Positions 1 through 10,655 of a stretch of DNA of 64,000 nucleotides are shown one piece after another (positions within the stretch are counted from its first letter, which is position 1; each line of letters opens with the position of its first letter). The DNA comes from Isoetes taiwanensis. Taxonomy: Eukaryota; Streptophyta; Lycopodiopsida; Isoetales; Isoetaceae. Where the stretch lies: NCBI GenBank assembly GCA_021234155.1, contig JAJEKV010000073.1, forward strand, positions 4,748,001-4,812,000, given 5' to 3'. A program made the translations under genes and the position numbers. The notes under the pieces were generated by a model. It had not been told where the DNA came from. It saw nothing but the letters and a program-made list of their open reading frames with translations, and did not search any database.

Positions 1-18
1 AGGGTCCGGAACAACCTT

Positions 19-321
19 ATGATCGACAAGGGCATGGAAGTAGTTACTCTTCTTCGAGAACGTGCTTACGATGATCTGAGATGGACTCTTTCCCGTACTT
101 GGGATTATTGGAATATGACCCCACATCAAGCTTTTGATGATGCTAATGATCATCTCTGGCAAATCTTCTACGCACTGCGAAGGCTCTTCAACCTTCTGAT
201 TATTAGCCCCACTTGGGATTATCAACCCGTTATTACCGGGCTTGGGCACGCCTACAAGCTCGCCGAGTTGCGGCGTGAGAGTGTGCGCTATGCCGTCATG
301 TATCCCTACGCAAACCCTTAA
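19..321 (+). CDS. Unidentified 100-residue open frame at window edge
   Basis: An uninterrupted 100-codon frame begins with ATG at 19 and ends at TAA. The protein is rich in aromatic and charged residues, with TWDYWN near residue 28 and TWDYQP near residue 65 as two similar short segments, and I do not recognise a family. It lies upstream of the gag region of the chromodomain gypsy element, so it could be the edge of a flanking gene, part of that element's leader, or chance. No signal peptide or membrane segment is evident. Confidence 0.2.
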   Translation: MIDKGMEVVTLLRERAYDDLRWTLSRTWDYWNMTPHQAFDDANDHLWQIFYALRRLFNLLIISPTWDYQPVITGLGHAYKLAELRRESVRYAVMYPYANP

Positions 322-608
322 GCCACAATTTCCGTTTTTTGCGTGTTCCTATGCTTCACCATGGCTAAGGAAATGGCTTGTATCAGGCCTCTTTATGTAT
401 TATATAACTATAAGTTTATAAACGTGTTCCATATAAACTTCTCTCGATGTAACCGATTATCTCGCTTGTAAATCGAATCTTCCGTCCTTTTTGTCTTCAC
501 TTTACGTTTCTTGATACTATTCAGAATGACTTTGTTATAACACTTACCGTTATCGTACTCTTTCTTATATCATCGTTATGTTTAATATAGGCGGCACGCA
601 ATAATGCT
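322..608. other. AT-rich non-coding leader before gag
   Basis: No open frame or RNA gene is visible. The stretch is AT-rich and precedes the gag-like frame at 609, so it may be the untranslated leader of the gypsy element. I could not find a convincing primer-binding site or LTR end here, so the element's 5' LTR is not placed inside the window. Confidence 0.3.
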
Positions 609-1760
609 TTGGCGCAACACCCTCAAACGGGGTCGGTTAACACCAGAACAAGAATTGATGATGATGAAAAGACGGTTAGGCTTAATTACAGGCCTACGCC
701 TTGCATGCTAACCCACCACAAAGATGTACAACAGGGGCCACCGGAGTTACCTCCGTTACCACCTAGTCCACCTACACAGCCCGGCCCCCACCACTTAACT
801 AGTCCTGCACTTGCGAAAGAGGTCCTACTCTAAACGCCGACGGAGCTCCTCTAGAGACAAGTGCCACCTCTTCAAAGTCCGCCCGCCGGTGTCATCTCGC
901 ATCATCAAGATCATCGGTGGCCATGCAAAGCGCCGAGATAAGGAGTACCGCAAAGACGGTTGATCTGACCATAACTAGTATATGGAAGAATAGGAAATTG
1001 GCCCGATTTGATGGGAAATCTAGAGGCGGCTTGAATGCCGAATCTCGGCTGGACGAAATGAAGGAGTTTGGGCAGGTCCTATGGCATGACGAGAGAAGGA
1101 TACGAGGAAAGGTTGCCACTACAAACCTTACAGAGCTGCCTGTCATCGGTGGAAGGGCTATGCGAGCCAAACATCCGGGCGAGAGTAGATGCAACTTCGA
1201 AAAGTTTGCCAAGGCCTTCAAATCGCATTATGTGCCTCGTGCACATAAATGCCAGCAGAATCCGAGACTTTCTACGTTGTTGGAGAAAGAGTATGTCCGT
1301 CTGAGGCTTACACGGATGAGTTTATGCGCTGACCTGTATGTACCGGGTATGAATGAGAAAAGGGCGGTGGAGGGCTATATTGAGGGTTTGGCACCATCGA
1401 TCAAGCGGATGGTTAAGGCCATCGACCAAATCGATTCGCGGCCGAGGCTAAAGCATTGAGCCTCGAGGAGGACATACCAAGAAATGCAGCGTCCTGCCCC
1501 CGCTTTCTTACTGCAGCCTCGGCCCGTCCACACCTTTACAAACCCCGCTCTCCAAGTCCAGGGGCCCTCTCGTGAGAACTCTTACTACGCCTGAGGAGAA
1601 GAAAGTCGCTTTTAACACGCCCGGATAAGCGAGAACAATGCGGGTAAGGAAGTTCAAACCTCTTACGTCCATTCCTAAAGAGGCGGGAGAATACCGTAGG
1701 GATAAGGCATGTTACAGTGTATGAGTAGGGACACTTCATGCAGAATTGCCCATATGTTAC
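609..1760 (+). pseudogene. gag: gag remnant of chromodomain gypsy element
   Basis: The frame from about 917 to 1459 carries the retrotransposon gag core: a FAKAFKSHYVP segment near 1204-1236, then YVPGMNEKRAVEGYIEGLAPSI near 1336-1400, the usual retrotransposon gag helix region. A zinc-knuckle relic follows at about 1710-1749, where CYS and then GHFMQNC can be read in shifted frames; the second cysteine is obscured by an indel. The N-terminal part from 609 is proline-rich and out of frame with the core. Gag would form the virus-like particle and package the RNA. At least three frameshifts break it. Confidence 0.7.
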
Positions 1761-1920
1761 CCAGGCCATTGCCCCTGGCCATGGCCGACCTTTGGATCGG
1801 GGCGATATTGAGTCCACATTACACGCGGCGAGGGCGCCTCGAAAGTACATTCACGGTGCGTCTCATATCCTTGCGGCTATAGAAACCGGGTAATGCTGAA
1901 AGCCGACTGGCGTCATTTCC

Positions 1921-2560
1921 ACCATAGGCCAAATAGACGGTAAGCCTTTTGTAATTCTTATGGATACGGGAGTACACATAATTTTGCTTCTCCTAGAATG
2001 GCCCAGGTCCTCCAACCTGGAAACCCTAAGGTCACGGCCGGAGACACGTCACTTTAGCCGATGGTAAGGTTAGACATACTCATGGTCGCCGCATCAACCT
2101 TAAGATGCGGTTACCCGGCACACCGGTTGGTATGGGTGCGAATTAATGGATATTGGCAAAATCGACCTCATTGTTGGAATGGAATTCTTGGCATCCTGCA
2201 AAAGCCAACATAGACTGCGAGAAGAGAGAAGTTACCTTCAACGCGGATAATGGAGCCCGTGTAACTATAAAAGGTGAACCATTCAACCCTATCATGCAGT
2301 CTATGTCCATTCGACAGTTAGATAAAGCTATACGCAAGCAAAAGCTCCTCTGCCTTATTAGACTTGCTTCCATTGAGTCAGATGCTAAGCAAAACCAAGT
2401 AATCAACACCTTGCCACGGGGGATTGCCAGTATTCTCCATGAATTTAGCGATCTCTTCCCGGACGAGATCCAGAAGCTCCCTCCTTTTAGAGGGGTAGAG
2501 TGTGAGATAGCTTTAGAGCCAGGCACTAAGCCTACCAGCAAGGGCCCCTGGGATGAGTCC
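1921..2560 (+). pseudogene. Aspartic protease remnant of chromodomain gypsy
   Basis: The active-site triad DTG is encoded at 1963-1971, preceded by KPFVILM and followed by VH, matching the 'DTG-STHNF' style of plant gypsy proteases. The downstream flap and linker can be followed in shifted frames: GMEFLASCKA near 2175 and the conserved ANIDCEKREVTFN near 2200-2245. The protease cleaves the Gag-Pol polyprotein. The linker to RT carries a FSDLFPDEIQKLPPFRG segment near 2440-2495, standard just before gypsy RT. Frames are broken near 2000 and 2150. Confidence 0.7.
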
Positions 2561-2589
2561 CCGAGTTGGCGAGAGCTTAAGAAGCAACT

Positions 2590-3308
2590 TCAAGAGTCGC
2601 TAAACCTAGGTTTTATTCGACCTAGCGTTTTAGCCCTTTGGCCCCTATTCTTTTTGTAAAGAAAAAGGACGGCTCCTTGAGAATGTGTATTGATTATCGG
2701 CAACTCAACAAGCATACCATCAAAATCGCTATGCTTTGCCGGAAGAGAGATGATCTAATGGATCATTTGCAAGGGGCCAAATATTTTTCAAAGATTGACC
2801 TTCCGGGATATCATCGGATAAGGATTAAAGAGGAGGACATCCATAAATCTGCTTTTTCGCGACTAGATATGGACATTATGAGTTTACCGTTATGCCTTTC
2901 GGATTAACTAATGCCCCCAATAACGTTTATGCGGTTAATGAACGATGTTTTTCCGACAATACTTGGATGACTTCGTTGTCATTTTTCTTTGACGACATTC
3001 TCATCTACGAGAAGACTCTAGAAGAGCATGAGAAACATCTTAAATTGGCCCTACAAAAAGTTAAGGCGTCATCAGCTTTTGCCAAGTTCTCTAAGTGCAA
3101 GTTTGCCACTCCAAAGGTTGACTATTTGGGCCATATCATTTCTGCAGAGGGAATTGCTACAGATCCCAAAGAAAAAATAGAGGCCGAAGGGAATGGCCTA
3201 TTCCGTAAAAATGTCTCCGAGGTCCGAAGTTTCTTGGGATTAGCGGGATACTATCGAAAGTTTGTAAAGGATTTTGCAAGGATTGCAGCACCTCTTACAA
3301 ACCTTTAA
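2590..3308 (+). pseudogene. Reverse transcriptase remnant of chromodomain gypsy
   Basis: Recognisable RT blocks in order: [22 protein letters not shown] (2644-2710), [19 protein letters not shown] (2788-2842), MPFGLTNAP (2892-2918), the catalytic FFDDILIY with the Asp pair at 2991-2996, and DYLGHIISAEGIATDP (3118-3168) of the thumb. The usual YVDD or FIDD reads FFDD, and FVV before it is disrupted, which looks like local sequence damage. Two frame changes, near 2640 and 2890, split the domain. This enzyme copies the element RNA into DNA. Confidence 0.85.
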
Positions 3309-3399
3309 AAGCATGAGAAGGTGAAGGATTGGAAGGAGCAATCGGAAGACTAAGGTTCAGTGGAAATTTCCAGCCAGCCTTAAAGATGCCTTAACCTCA

Positions 3400-3800
3400 A
3401 AGCACCGTTCTCACGTTGTCCCGATCGATAGGGATAAACTAGTGGCCACAGATGCAAGTAAAATCGCCAATCGGTGGGGTTCTAATGCGAGGAGGGAGGG
3501 TTATTGCTTATGATTCAAAGAAGATGAAGCGACGGAACAGCGATACCCTACCCATGATCAAGAGTTGTTAGTCGTTGTTGTTCGGCTTTACGAATATGGA
3601 GACACTACCTCCTTGGTAGAAGATTCCAGTTGGACACGGATCACCAAAGTCTCTCAGTTATTTATCCACCCAATAGAACCTCAACCTCCGGCCGAGGAGA
3701 TGGATGGAATTTCTTGAAGAATATGATTTTGAGATCATGTATAAGCCCGAAAGCACAATGTGGTTGCGGATGCATTGTCACGCCACCCCTCGGTAACCCG
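3400..3800 (+). pseudogene. RNase H remnant of chromodomain gypsy
   Basis: The native gypsy RNase H is recognisable from VATDAS (Asp codon about 3451-3453), followed by a GGVLMREGRVIAYDSKKM-like stretch, TDHQSLSVI near 3636-3662, and the terminal ADALSRHP near 3768-3790. The catalytic aspartates of TDAS, TDH and ADALSR are present, in contrast to the G2 family elsewhere in this window. Frames shift at least twice. It removes the RNA strand during reverse transcription. Confidence 0.75.
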
Positions 3801-3879
3801 AACCCATTGTAACGCTAATTTCTACACTCACCGGTGAGTTTGGAAAACGATAGAACAAACTTTGGCCACGGATCCCGAA

Positions 3880-4620
3880 GTTTTGTGAAATTTGGGCTAG
3901 TTTGAGTAAGGAGGCACGATCGATAAAGAACGCCAAGCTTCGCTCATATAAGAAAGAGGGCAATTTGTTGTATCACAACGATAAGTTATGTGTACCTCGA
4001 CTTCCCGAGTCGCGTAAGTTAATCCTCCATGACACGCACAACAGCCCTATAGCTGGACATGCGGGTTTTATGAAGACCTATTTTAAAAATCCGCTCTAGT
4101 TACTTTTGGCCTTCCATGAAGAAGGATATTGCTAGATACATTAAGCGGTGTCAAGTGTGTCGACAAAACCAAGGCGGAGCAATTAAGAGTTCCGAGAGCC
4201 GCAGCCTTTGGATGTGCCCCCACAAAATGGGAAGTAATAACCATGGATTTCATTGTGGGCCTTCCACGAACTCTCCGTATTGGCTATGATGCATTAATGG
4301 TGGTCGCCGACAAATTGTCAAAAATGGCTCACTTCTTGCCATGTCGCATCAACCGCATTACATCGCCTTCGATAACCGCCTTGCTTTTCGCAAAGGAGAT
4401 CTTCGGGTTGCACGGAATGCCACGGGTTATTGTATCCGACGGGGATCCCAAATTTGTAAGTGCATTCGGAAGGATTTCTTCACCACCATACGCACCAAGC
4501 TTGCTATGAGTACCGCGATATCATCCTCAGACGGATGGTCGACGAAGAGCGTACCAACCGTATCATAGAGGATATGCTACGCAGCTTATGTGTGGAGTAA
4601 GCAATCCCAATGGGGTCACT
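3880..4620 (+). pseudogene. Integrase core remnant of chromodomain gypsy
   Basis: The HHCC zinc domain is seen as H..H in DTHNSPIAGHAGFMKTYF (about 4030-4084) and C..C in KRCQVCRQN (about 4145-4170). The DDE core shows ITMDFIVGLPRT (first Asp near 4243), VIVSDGDPKFVSAF (second Asp near 4438) and, after frame breaks, a TDG-TERTNRIIEDML-like stretch near 4530-4580 carrying the Glu. These residues insert element DNA into the genome. Several single-base changes shift the frame between 4090 and 4600. Confidence 0.8.
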
Positions 4621-4689
4621 ATATTTATCTAGTAGAATTTGCCTATAACTTGAGATGAAACAGAGTCTTCCAAAATGTCTCCTTTCATG

Positions 4690-5341
4690 ATAAACTATGG
4701 TTATCAATGCCTTACTCGACACATGGCACAACCCCCGCGGTCGAAGTGGAAGTTTCTCAACAACTCCTCCCGGAGATGCAAGCTTTGGTCGGCAGGTGCG
4801 TGGTTACTTGCTACGCACGCAATCGTCAAAAAGTGTAGCAGATAAACACAGGACCCCACGAAGTCTTCAGGTGGGTGAATCGGTTTGGCTTAAGATTAAG
4901 GTAAAACAAGCCAAGCTTAAGATTGGAAATTGCAAGAAGTTGGCACCGGATGGGCTGGACCGTTCGAATCATCGAAGCGTATTGGGGAGCAAGCATATCG
5001 CTGGACTTGCCACCCCGCTTAAAGATCCACAAGGTTTTTCATGTGAGTCTTCTAAAAGCAGCACACCCCTGATCCGGAGGAGGTTTTGGAAACCCCAACC
5101 CTCCCCGGAAATGACAGAGGAGCAGCTAGAGATAGTACCTGAAGCTCTTCTTGATCGAGCTTATAAACAGACCAGGAGGACTCAAATGCTACAATACTTG
5201 GTCAAGTGGAAACACTTGCCAGTGGAGGATGCTACATGGGTGATGGAAACAGATCTTGAGAAGCACTATCCGGATTTCATGGGCGAATCTCAAGGCCGCA
5301 CTATCAACGATGCTATCAACCCCGCTCCCGGCGGCCAGTGA
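4690..5341 (+). pseudogene. Integrase C-terminus with chromodomain
   Basis: A 214-codon open frame (start about 4697) carries a VGESVWLK segment near 4872, the usual GPF/Y-module start, and a chromodomain at about residues 150-197: LLDRAYKQTRRTQMLQYLVKW, then KHLPVEDATWVMETDL, ending before the TGA near 5339. The aromatic cage positions (Y/W in QYLVKW and ATW) are present. In chromoviruses this domain steers integration to histone-H3-methylated chromatin. An internal frameshift between about 4930 and 5060 blurs the GPF/Y motif. Confidence 0.85.
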
Positions 5342-5632
5342 GCAGTACGTGACCTGCCCATGTATAGGGGGTTGCTGATGACCCGACTTTCTCCGTTTTC
5401 ATGGTGTTTACACATACTTCTTTAGTGTTACACTGCTTTTTGATATTGGACTTCGGTCCTTGAACTTTTTGATTATGATAATCATCTGAAATGCACTTTA
5501 GTGCTTGAACTGTTTTGAACTTCAAAAGTTTAATATATTACCTTGGGAAACAAGGAATTATCTTCCTTTATAATGTGTTTTCTTTATTAGTATATCTTCA
5601 ACTAACCCCAATGCTGAGGACAGCATTAATTC

Positions 5633-5646
5633 TAAGGAGGGGAGAA
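5633..5646 (+). promoter_or_regulatory. Polypurine tract of chromodomain gypsy
   Basis: A purine run (AAGGAGGGGAGAA) stands directly before the LTR start TGTGACG at 5647, exactly where the plus-strand primer of a gypsy element is expected. Confidence 0.75.
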
Positions 5647-6550
5647 TGTGACGTTCCAAGTATTTATACGGTATACGTATAAATATGTTGACACGTCACC
5701 CAGTATAGATACGCTACCATGGGGCATGGTAACCTAGGGGGTTGACTTAAAAAGGATTAAATTAGCTATGCTAATTTAATTGTTAAAGATAATAACCTAC
5801 ATTTAAGGGATCATTATTTATAAAGGATAATTAAACTAATTATCCTTTGGAAACGCGCCACCTGGCCAAACCCTGGTTGGCCAAAGATGGTGAATGCTAT
5901 TTTGGACCCATAAGGTGGATCACCACCCCGTATCCACCATAATCGACTGAAATGAGCGCCTACCTTGGGATTGAATTTTGAGCCACCTTGCCCAAGTACT
6001 TGCACTGCGTGGTGATCGAGCTGAGCATCGAAGTTACGGAAGGATGGAGGCACCAAACGATAACGGGTCGAGAAGGAATACAGGTGGGTGGCTAGTATAG
6101 GCTGATATTCTAGGGTAGCGCCCCTGTGTATTGTCTTGTATGTTCTCTCGTGCTTTTATTCGTAGGAACTAACCCTTGGTTGAAAAGGTAAGTTCCTTTA
6201 TATTTCGGATTCGGGTTTTGCTCTCAAAGGATGAATTGATAGTCTTTGCTTAGTTAGCACTCCAGGAGATGGGGGATACGGGAGGGTAGAGACCTCCGAG
6301 CCCATATATTGTAGTATACTCCTAGATAAAGCCCCAGTATTATCCCAATAATGCGGCCGTGCACAAGAACCCAGGGTCATAGATGCTATGGTACGGCTTA
6401 GCACCGGACAAGGAACACGGTGGTGAAGTGGAGGTGGGGTCTTGCCGCGAACATAAAAGGCTCCTGGGACTCCTATAGCGAAGCTAGGCGATAGCCGGTC
6501 ACGTAGAGGGCGGGTATGGGTCCGACACTCCCTGGGTGGGAAGGTGTGAC
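5647..6550 (+). repeat. 3' LTR of chromodomain gypsy (end uncertain)
   Basis: Starts with TGTGACGTTCC right after the polypurine tract. The first 400 bases are AT-rich and U3-like; GC rises after about 5870. The end is not certain because no second LTR is present in the window. A GGTGTGAC at 6543-6550 resembles the mirrored ends of such LTRs and is my best guess. The large minus-strand frames over 6200-7230 have no recognisable domains and are treated as chance frames in GC-rich DNA. Confidence 0.5.
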
Positions 6551-6551
6551 C

Positions 6552-7126
6552 CGCATGGGGCACCTTGCACTTTGAGTAGATTTAGGCGAGTAAGTCGGAT
6601 GCGAGGCGGGGGTCGCTGATGCGGCACGCGTATTCTCTAGCTTCGCCCATGGAGCCCACCGTGATTCACGGAAGGGGCGCTTCCCCGACCTGCCCTCATC
6701 GGACGGGGCTTCATGAACCCCGAGTAGGCTCGCCGGGGGTGATGCCTCGAGCCCTGCGTCTCGAGGGAAGGCTATAGCGGCGCCATAGCGTGAGTTGACC
6801 CATCTGCAAAGTGTGCGGGGAGGGGCGGATGGAGTGGACAACCCTAGCCAATGTTCTATGCCAGCCAACGCCATGTCAAGATTCCGTCTGCTGATCTCTT
6901 GAGGCCTAGCCGCCGACCGATCCTCACCGAGTCCGAACCGGGGGTAGAACCATGGGTTGGGGGGTGTTTCCTTAGGTTTAGATGCATATTCTTTGCCGTT
7001 GGTATTTGGATGGATATGCCACCCTTCGTGGTGGTTATTTATATGTGATTTATGCTGTGTGCTAACCCTTGTATTCACGCTTCCGCGACGTAGGAGCCCC
7101 ATTGAAGGCGTGGGCCGAATGACCCC
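6552..7126. other. Unassigned GC-rich stretch before duplication junction
   Basis: No domain recognised on either strand. A 251-codon minus-strand frame (7228-6473) crosses the boundary of the large duplication at about 7127 and is low-complexity in composition, so I do not call it a gene. The segment may be the remainder of the chromovirus LTR or its flanking DNA. Confidence 0.4.
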
Positions 7127-7179
7127 TTCGTGTCCTTCTTTCGGGCATCGTATTATAGATGGCCTCAAATAGATCTGGA

Positions 7180-7938
7180 GGGTTTCCGCCATGGCGAAGT
7201 TGGTCGCCATGGAGGAAAGTCCTCGCATGTATACGCCCGAGGGTGGTCGATATGTTCGTGGAGCTACACTTCCACACCCGCCCCGATGCCCGGGCGGGGT
7301 TCAGCAGAAGAAATAGCCAGATTAGCCACCTGCGCCCAGATAGCACAATCCCGTTCTCGAAGCCGAAACCTACGGCGAAAAAGCTACCAGGGTGCCAGCT
7401 GCCCGTCGACATACCACTCTGCCACCGTCAATACCATCTGCTCCCATCTGCGCTGAACGCGTGGATCAACGGAGGCTGCCAGAACCAAAGGAGTGTGTGG
7501 TCCGAGTGGGAACCACCAAGGCGACGCCTCCAACTGAATGCACGTAGTGGCATCAATTGCAAACAGGGGGCGGACCTGCTCCCAGGCTCGCAGAAGCCCC
7601 TTCAAAAATGGGGAGGCATGAGCGTACGGCCTGATATCCACGAATAATGCCCAGGGGAGCCGCGCAGGCACACTTTGACAAGAGGACCTTGCCATGCAGC
7701 GAGAGGTCAAGAAGCTAGGAAGTCCACCGCAGCCTTGACATGACTTCCACTAGGCCACCTTAAGCTAATCAGCCCCTTCCTTATTTCCTCCCCATGCGGA
7801 TTCACGAACAATAGAGGAGATTTCCGCACCTTGCTTTCCTCGGCCAAGATGATAGAGGCCATATAAATATGGGTCCTAACATAGGGGCCGGACTTTCATT
7901 CTTGTGACCCCGACCATGGCTCCCTCCCCTTCTACCAA
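7180..7938 (-). pseudogene. LINE1 ORF2 C-terminal region
   Basis: Continues the ORF2 reading after the RT domain in shifted frames. The frame 7710-7384 reads a WALFVDIRPY...WEQVRPLFAID-type sequence, and the 7412-7160 part overlaps in another frame. It is tryptophan-rich, as LINE C-terminal regions often are, but I cannot point to a zinc knuckle. The assignment rests on continuity with the RT and on strand. Confidence 0.5.
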
Positions 7939-9227
7939 TTAAAGCCGACGCAGTCCAACCAGGATGTCCTCCCACACAGCTGACGCTGAGATGTCGATGC
8001 CGAACGGGATACCCAAAAGCCTAGAGCACGTGCCCTGCGGCTGCGTTCGCCAAGGGAATTGGGACACGACCACTGGCATGGGGTCAGCTGCCGGCCACAA
8101 TGCCGAGCACTTCATCCAATTCATAAGACAGCCAGAAGCAAGGGAGAATGTATCCAGCAGCTCCTTCGTGTTTAACAAATTCCTCTCCTTAGCCTGTAGG
8201 AAGAGGAAGAGTCATCAACGTACTGACTCCCAATCTGCTGCGACCCGTCTGCCATCCTCAGCCCCTCCACCACACCCGCCTCCACTGCAGAAGTCAACAA
8301 CTGCGAGAGGGCCTCCGCTACAATGGTAAAGAGGAAAGGCGCCAAAGGACATCCCTGGCGAACTCCACGCCCCACACTAAAGATCGGAGATGACTCACCG
8401 TGACACATGAGAGTGGCTCTGGCAGATATCAAGAGCTTCATAACCACCGCTGCAAAGCTCTCCCCACATCCAAAGGCTAACATCATCCTTTCCAAAAACG
8501 TCCATCGAACACTATCATAGGCCTTTGCGAAGTCCAGCTTCAAGTACACAATCTGCTGACCTGTTCTGCGCGCCCAGTGAATGCCCTCGAAAGCCGCTGC
8601 GACATTGCTAAGAATCTGCCTGCCTGGAATGAAGTCAGACTGCATAGGACTAATAGTCTTCTTCAAGACAACTTGCAGTCTAAACGAAAGCGCCTTCGCA
8701 ATGATTTTGTATACAGCTGACAGAAGCGTGATGGGGCGCCAATCAGAGATGACAGCCCGTGTTGAGCCTATAGTCCAACGCTTCTGCCTGAAGTAGATCT
8801 TGATAGATTTGCAACACCGAGTCCCCCACCCAATCCCAATATTCTTGGAAGAACTCGACCGGGATGCCGTCCAGACTAGGGCACTTATGTGGGGCCAAGG
8901 CACGGCAAGCCTCCTCAAGCTCTTGCTTCGTGAGCGGGCGCTGTAACACCTGCCTCCTATCCGCCGACACCTTGCATGACACTTTACTAAGTACAATCTC
9001 CTCCACGCATTGTAAGGGTATCTCTTTTCTGAAAAACCGAGAGAAGTGCTGAAAAGTAGCCCTGCTTGATGTCCACACGGCGAATCTGGACACGCACCAT
9101 CGGCCAATGCAAGTGACGACAATCGGAGGTCGCGATACTTCTTCGTCAAGCAGCCCTGAATCCCCTTCCCCGGGCTGTGATCCCCGCCACCCTTGCCCGA
9201 GCAGCCCTCCCTAGATTCGTTACGCAC
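7939..9227 (-). pseudogene. LINE1 ORF2 reverse transcriptase domain
   Basis: Minus-strand RT blocks in order: LTKQELEEACRALAPHKCPSLDGIPVEFF (around 8950-8840), ISDWRPITLLSAVYKIIAKAL (around 8745-8680), QSDFIPGRQI (around 8645-8615), LKLDFAKAYDSVRW (around 8545-8505), GVRQGCPLAPFLF (around 8370-8330), and YVDDS with the Asp pair at 8211-8216. A frameshift right after the catalytic pair moves the rest, including LLGIPFGID (about 8025-7995), into another frame. This is the non-LTR RT that performs target-primed reverse transcription. At least three frameshifts interrupt it. Confidence 0.85.
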
Positions 9228-9416
9228 GCAATGTGGCGCAAAATCTCATTCTCCCGCACCCCATTAGACGGCCGAGACCTAAGGGATTCCAGTTCGCGAT
9301 ACAACGCATCTAACACCTCCCCTCGCCTTGTCGTGCCCTCCTCCGACTTCCCCCGACTTTAGCTTAATGCCTTGATCTCGCCTAAGGCACGCACCATTCC
9401 CCGCCATCCCGAGGGA

Positions 9417-10253
9417 TTATCCCGAAAAGGTACGGAAACCAAATCTCGCCGGGTATCCCCAAGAGAACTTCGGCATCCTTCGTAGGCAGTATTTAACCTG
9501 AACGTCTAGGGTTCGCCTGGCCGGGCAGACGCCCCGGGAGATTAGCCGAGGAAAATGATCGAGACCGCAGAGACAATATGTTCGGCCCCGCCGAGTTGGG
9601 GCGCTGGTCCACGCCGCTAGGGTATTAGCATAGCATCTGTCATGTCGAGCATACGCCCTACCGGCCCCCGTCCACTGATTACACCACGTAAATGTGGCAT
9701 CGCCCGCCGCCTCTGACAGATGCAAGGAGTCCAACAACATCACCCATTGCTGCCGCTCAAAATCCTGCACGACTTTCGCTCCTCTGCCACACCTGTCATG
9801 TATGGACTCTACCATGTTGAAGTCGCCCAACAGCAGCCAAGCCACATCTGCCCCCAAGGATGCGACCTTATGCCTTAACGATGCCCACAACGCCCCTCTC
9901 TGCCGCGCGCTGTTGTGGGCATAGACATTCACAATCCCCCACTCGTGCGAACCCTCCCGCCACTTGATGATGACCCACCTGCCCCATCGGTCAGCCATGG
10001 TAAACGTCACCTGCACATGCATCTTCCATGCGATGGCAGTCCCCCCCTTAGAGGCCCCAGAGGTGGCAACCGCAGCAGCGTATTGCGGCCCAAACATGTC
10101 CAACAGTGCCCGAGCATCCCCCCTGTGACATTTATGTTCCTGAAGACACAAGATATCCGGATCCAACCTGCGAACAGCCAACGCCACTCTCGTTCTTTTC
10201 GCGGGTGAAGAGCGCACCCCATGAACGTTCCAGCTCACAATCTTCTTGTCCAT
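9417..10253 (-). pseudogene. LINE1 ORF2 AP-type endonuclease domain
   Basis: The frame opens upstream at 10346, but the natural start is the ATG at 10253-10251, which begins MDKKIVSWNVHGVR, the typical endonuclease N-terminus. Catalytic-site motifs: the Asn of WNVHG, the Glu of LCLQEHK, GDFNMVE for the Asp/Asn pair, and GLDHFP for the final Asp-His. The enzyme nicks target DNA to prime reverse transcription. The frame stops at 9417 before the RT domain, so ORF2 is interrupted here. It is about 280 residues, a normal domain length. Confidence 0.85.
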
Positions 10254-10655
10254 AACTACTACTGAGAAGAAGGATTTTACGATGCTTTTTTCCTCACCGC
10301 CTTTGCCGGCAGGAAGGTGCCCCCGATTCGAAGTCATATGGAACAAGAGCGAAGCGGATTATTCAACGTGAATGCAACCTCAAAGATTCAGATTCACCTT
10401 CGGCCCGCCCACGAAGCGCATAACGAGCCACCTTATCCAATTCCATCCCCTCCGAGGAGGCTTGGGTGGATATTGCATCAGAGTCCGACGGCTGCAACCA
10501 GCCTTCCTCAACCAGCCCCGGCCTATTCAGGGATTGCCGCTGCCGCTCGCCTCAGCCTCGGCCGGATGTGAAGCAACTTCGAGCCACCGCTCGTGGAAGA
10601 TACCGCCTCGCCTCGCACGGCCGCCGGGCCATTATTCGTGACAGACCGAAGTGGT

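Larger units (their letters stand above)
609..6550 (+). mobile_element. Degenerate chromodomain Ty3/gypsy retrotransposon
   Basis: The domains follow the chromovirus order: gag with a zinc knuckle, aspartic protease, reverse transcriptase, RNase H, integrase and a C-terminal chromodomain, followed by a polypurine tract and an LTR starting TGTGACG at 5647. The chromodomain at the integrase C-terminus places it among chromoviruses, probably Tekay-like by the LTR start, which is an inference. Frames are broken by many one- or two-base indels, so as written it could not make a functional polyprotein. The 5' LTR is not seen. The right limit is a guess based on a GGTGTGAC near 6543-6550 that mirrors the LTR start. 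Confidence 0.85.

Noticed and set aside
2991-2996. Novel FFDD RT active site in the chromovirus
   Set aside because: Surrounding frames are damaged and the second-position change is probably an error or decay.
6473-7228. 251-codon minus-strand frame
   Set aside because: It crosses the duplication boundary at ~7127, so half of it is absent in copy B; no recognisable domain, GC-rich chance frame.
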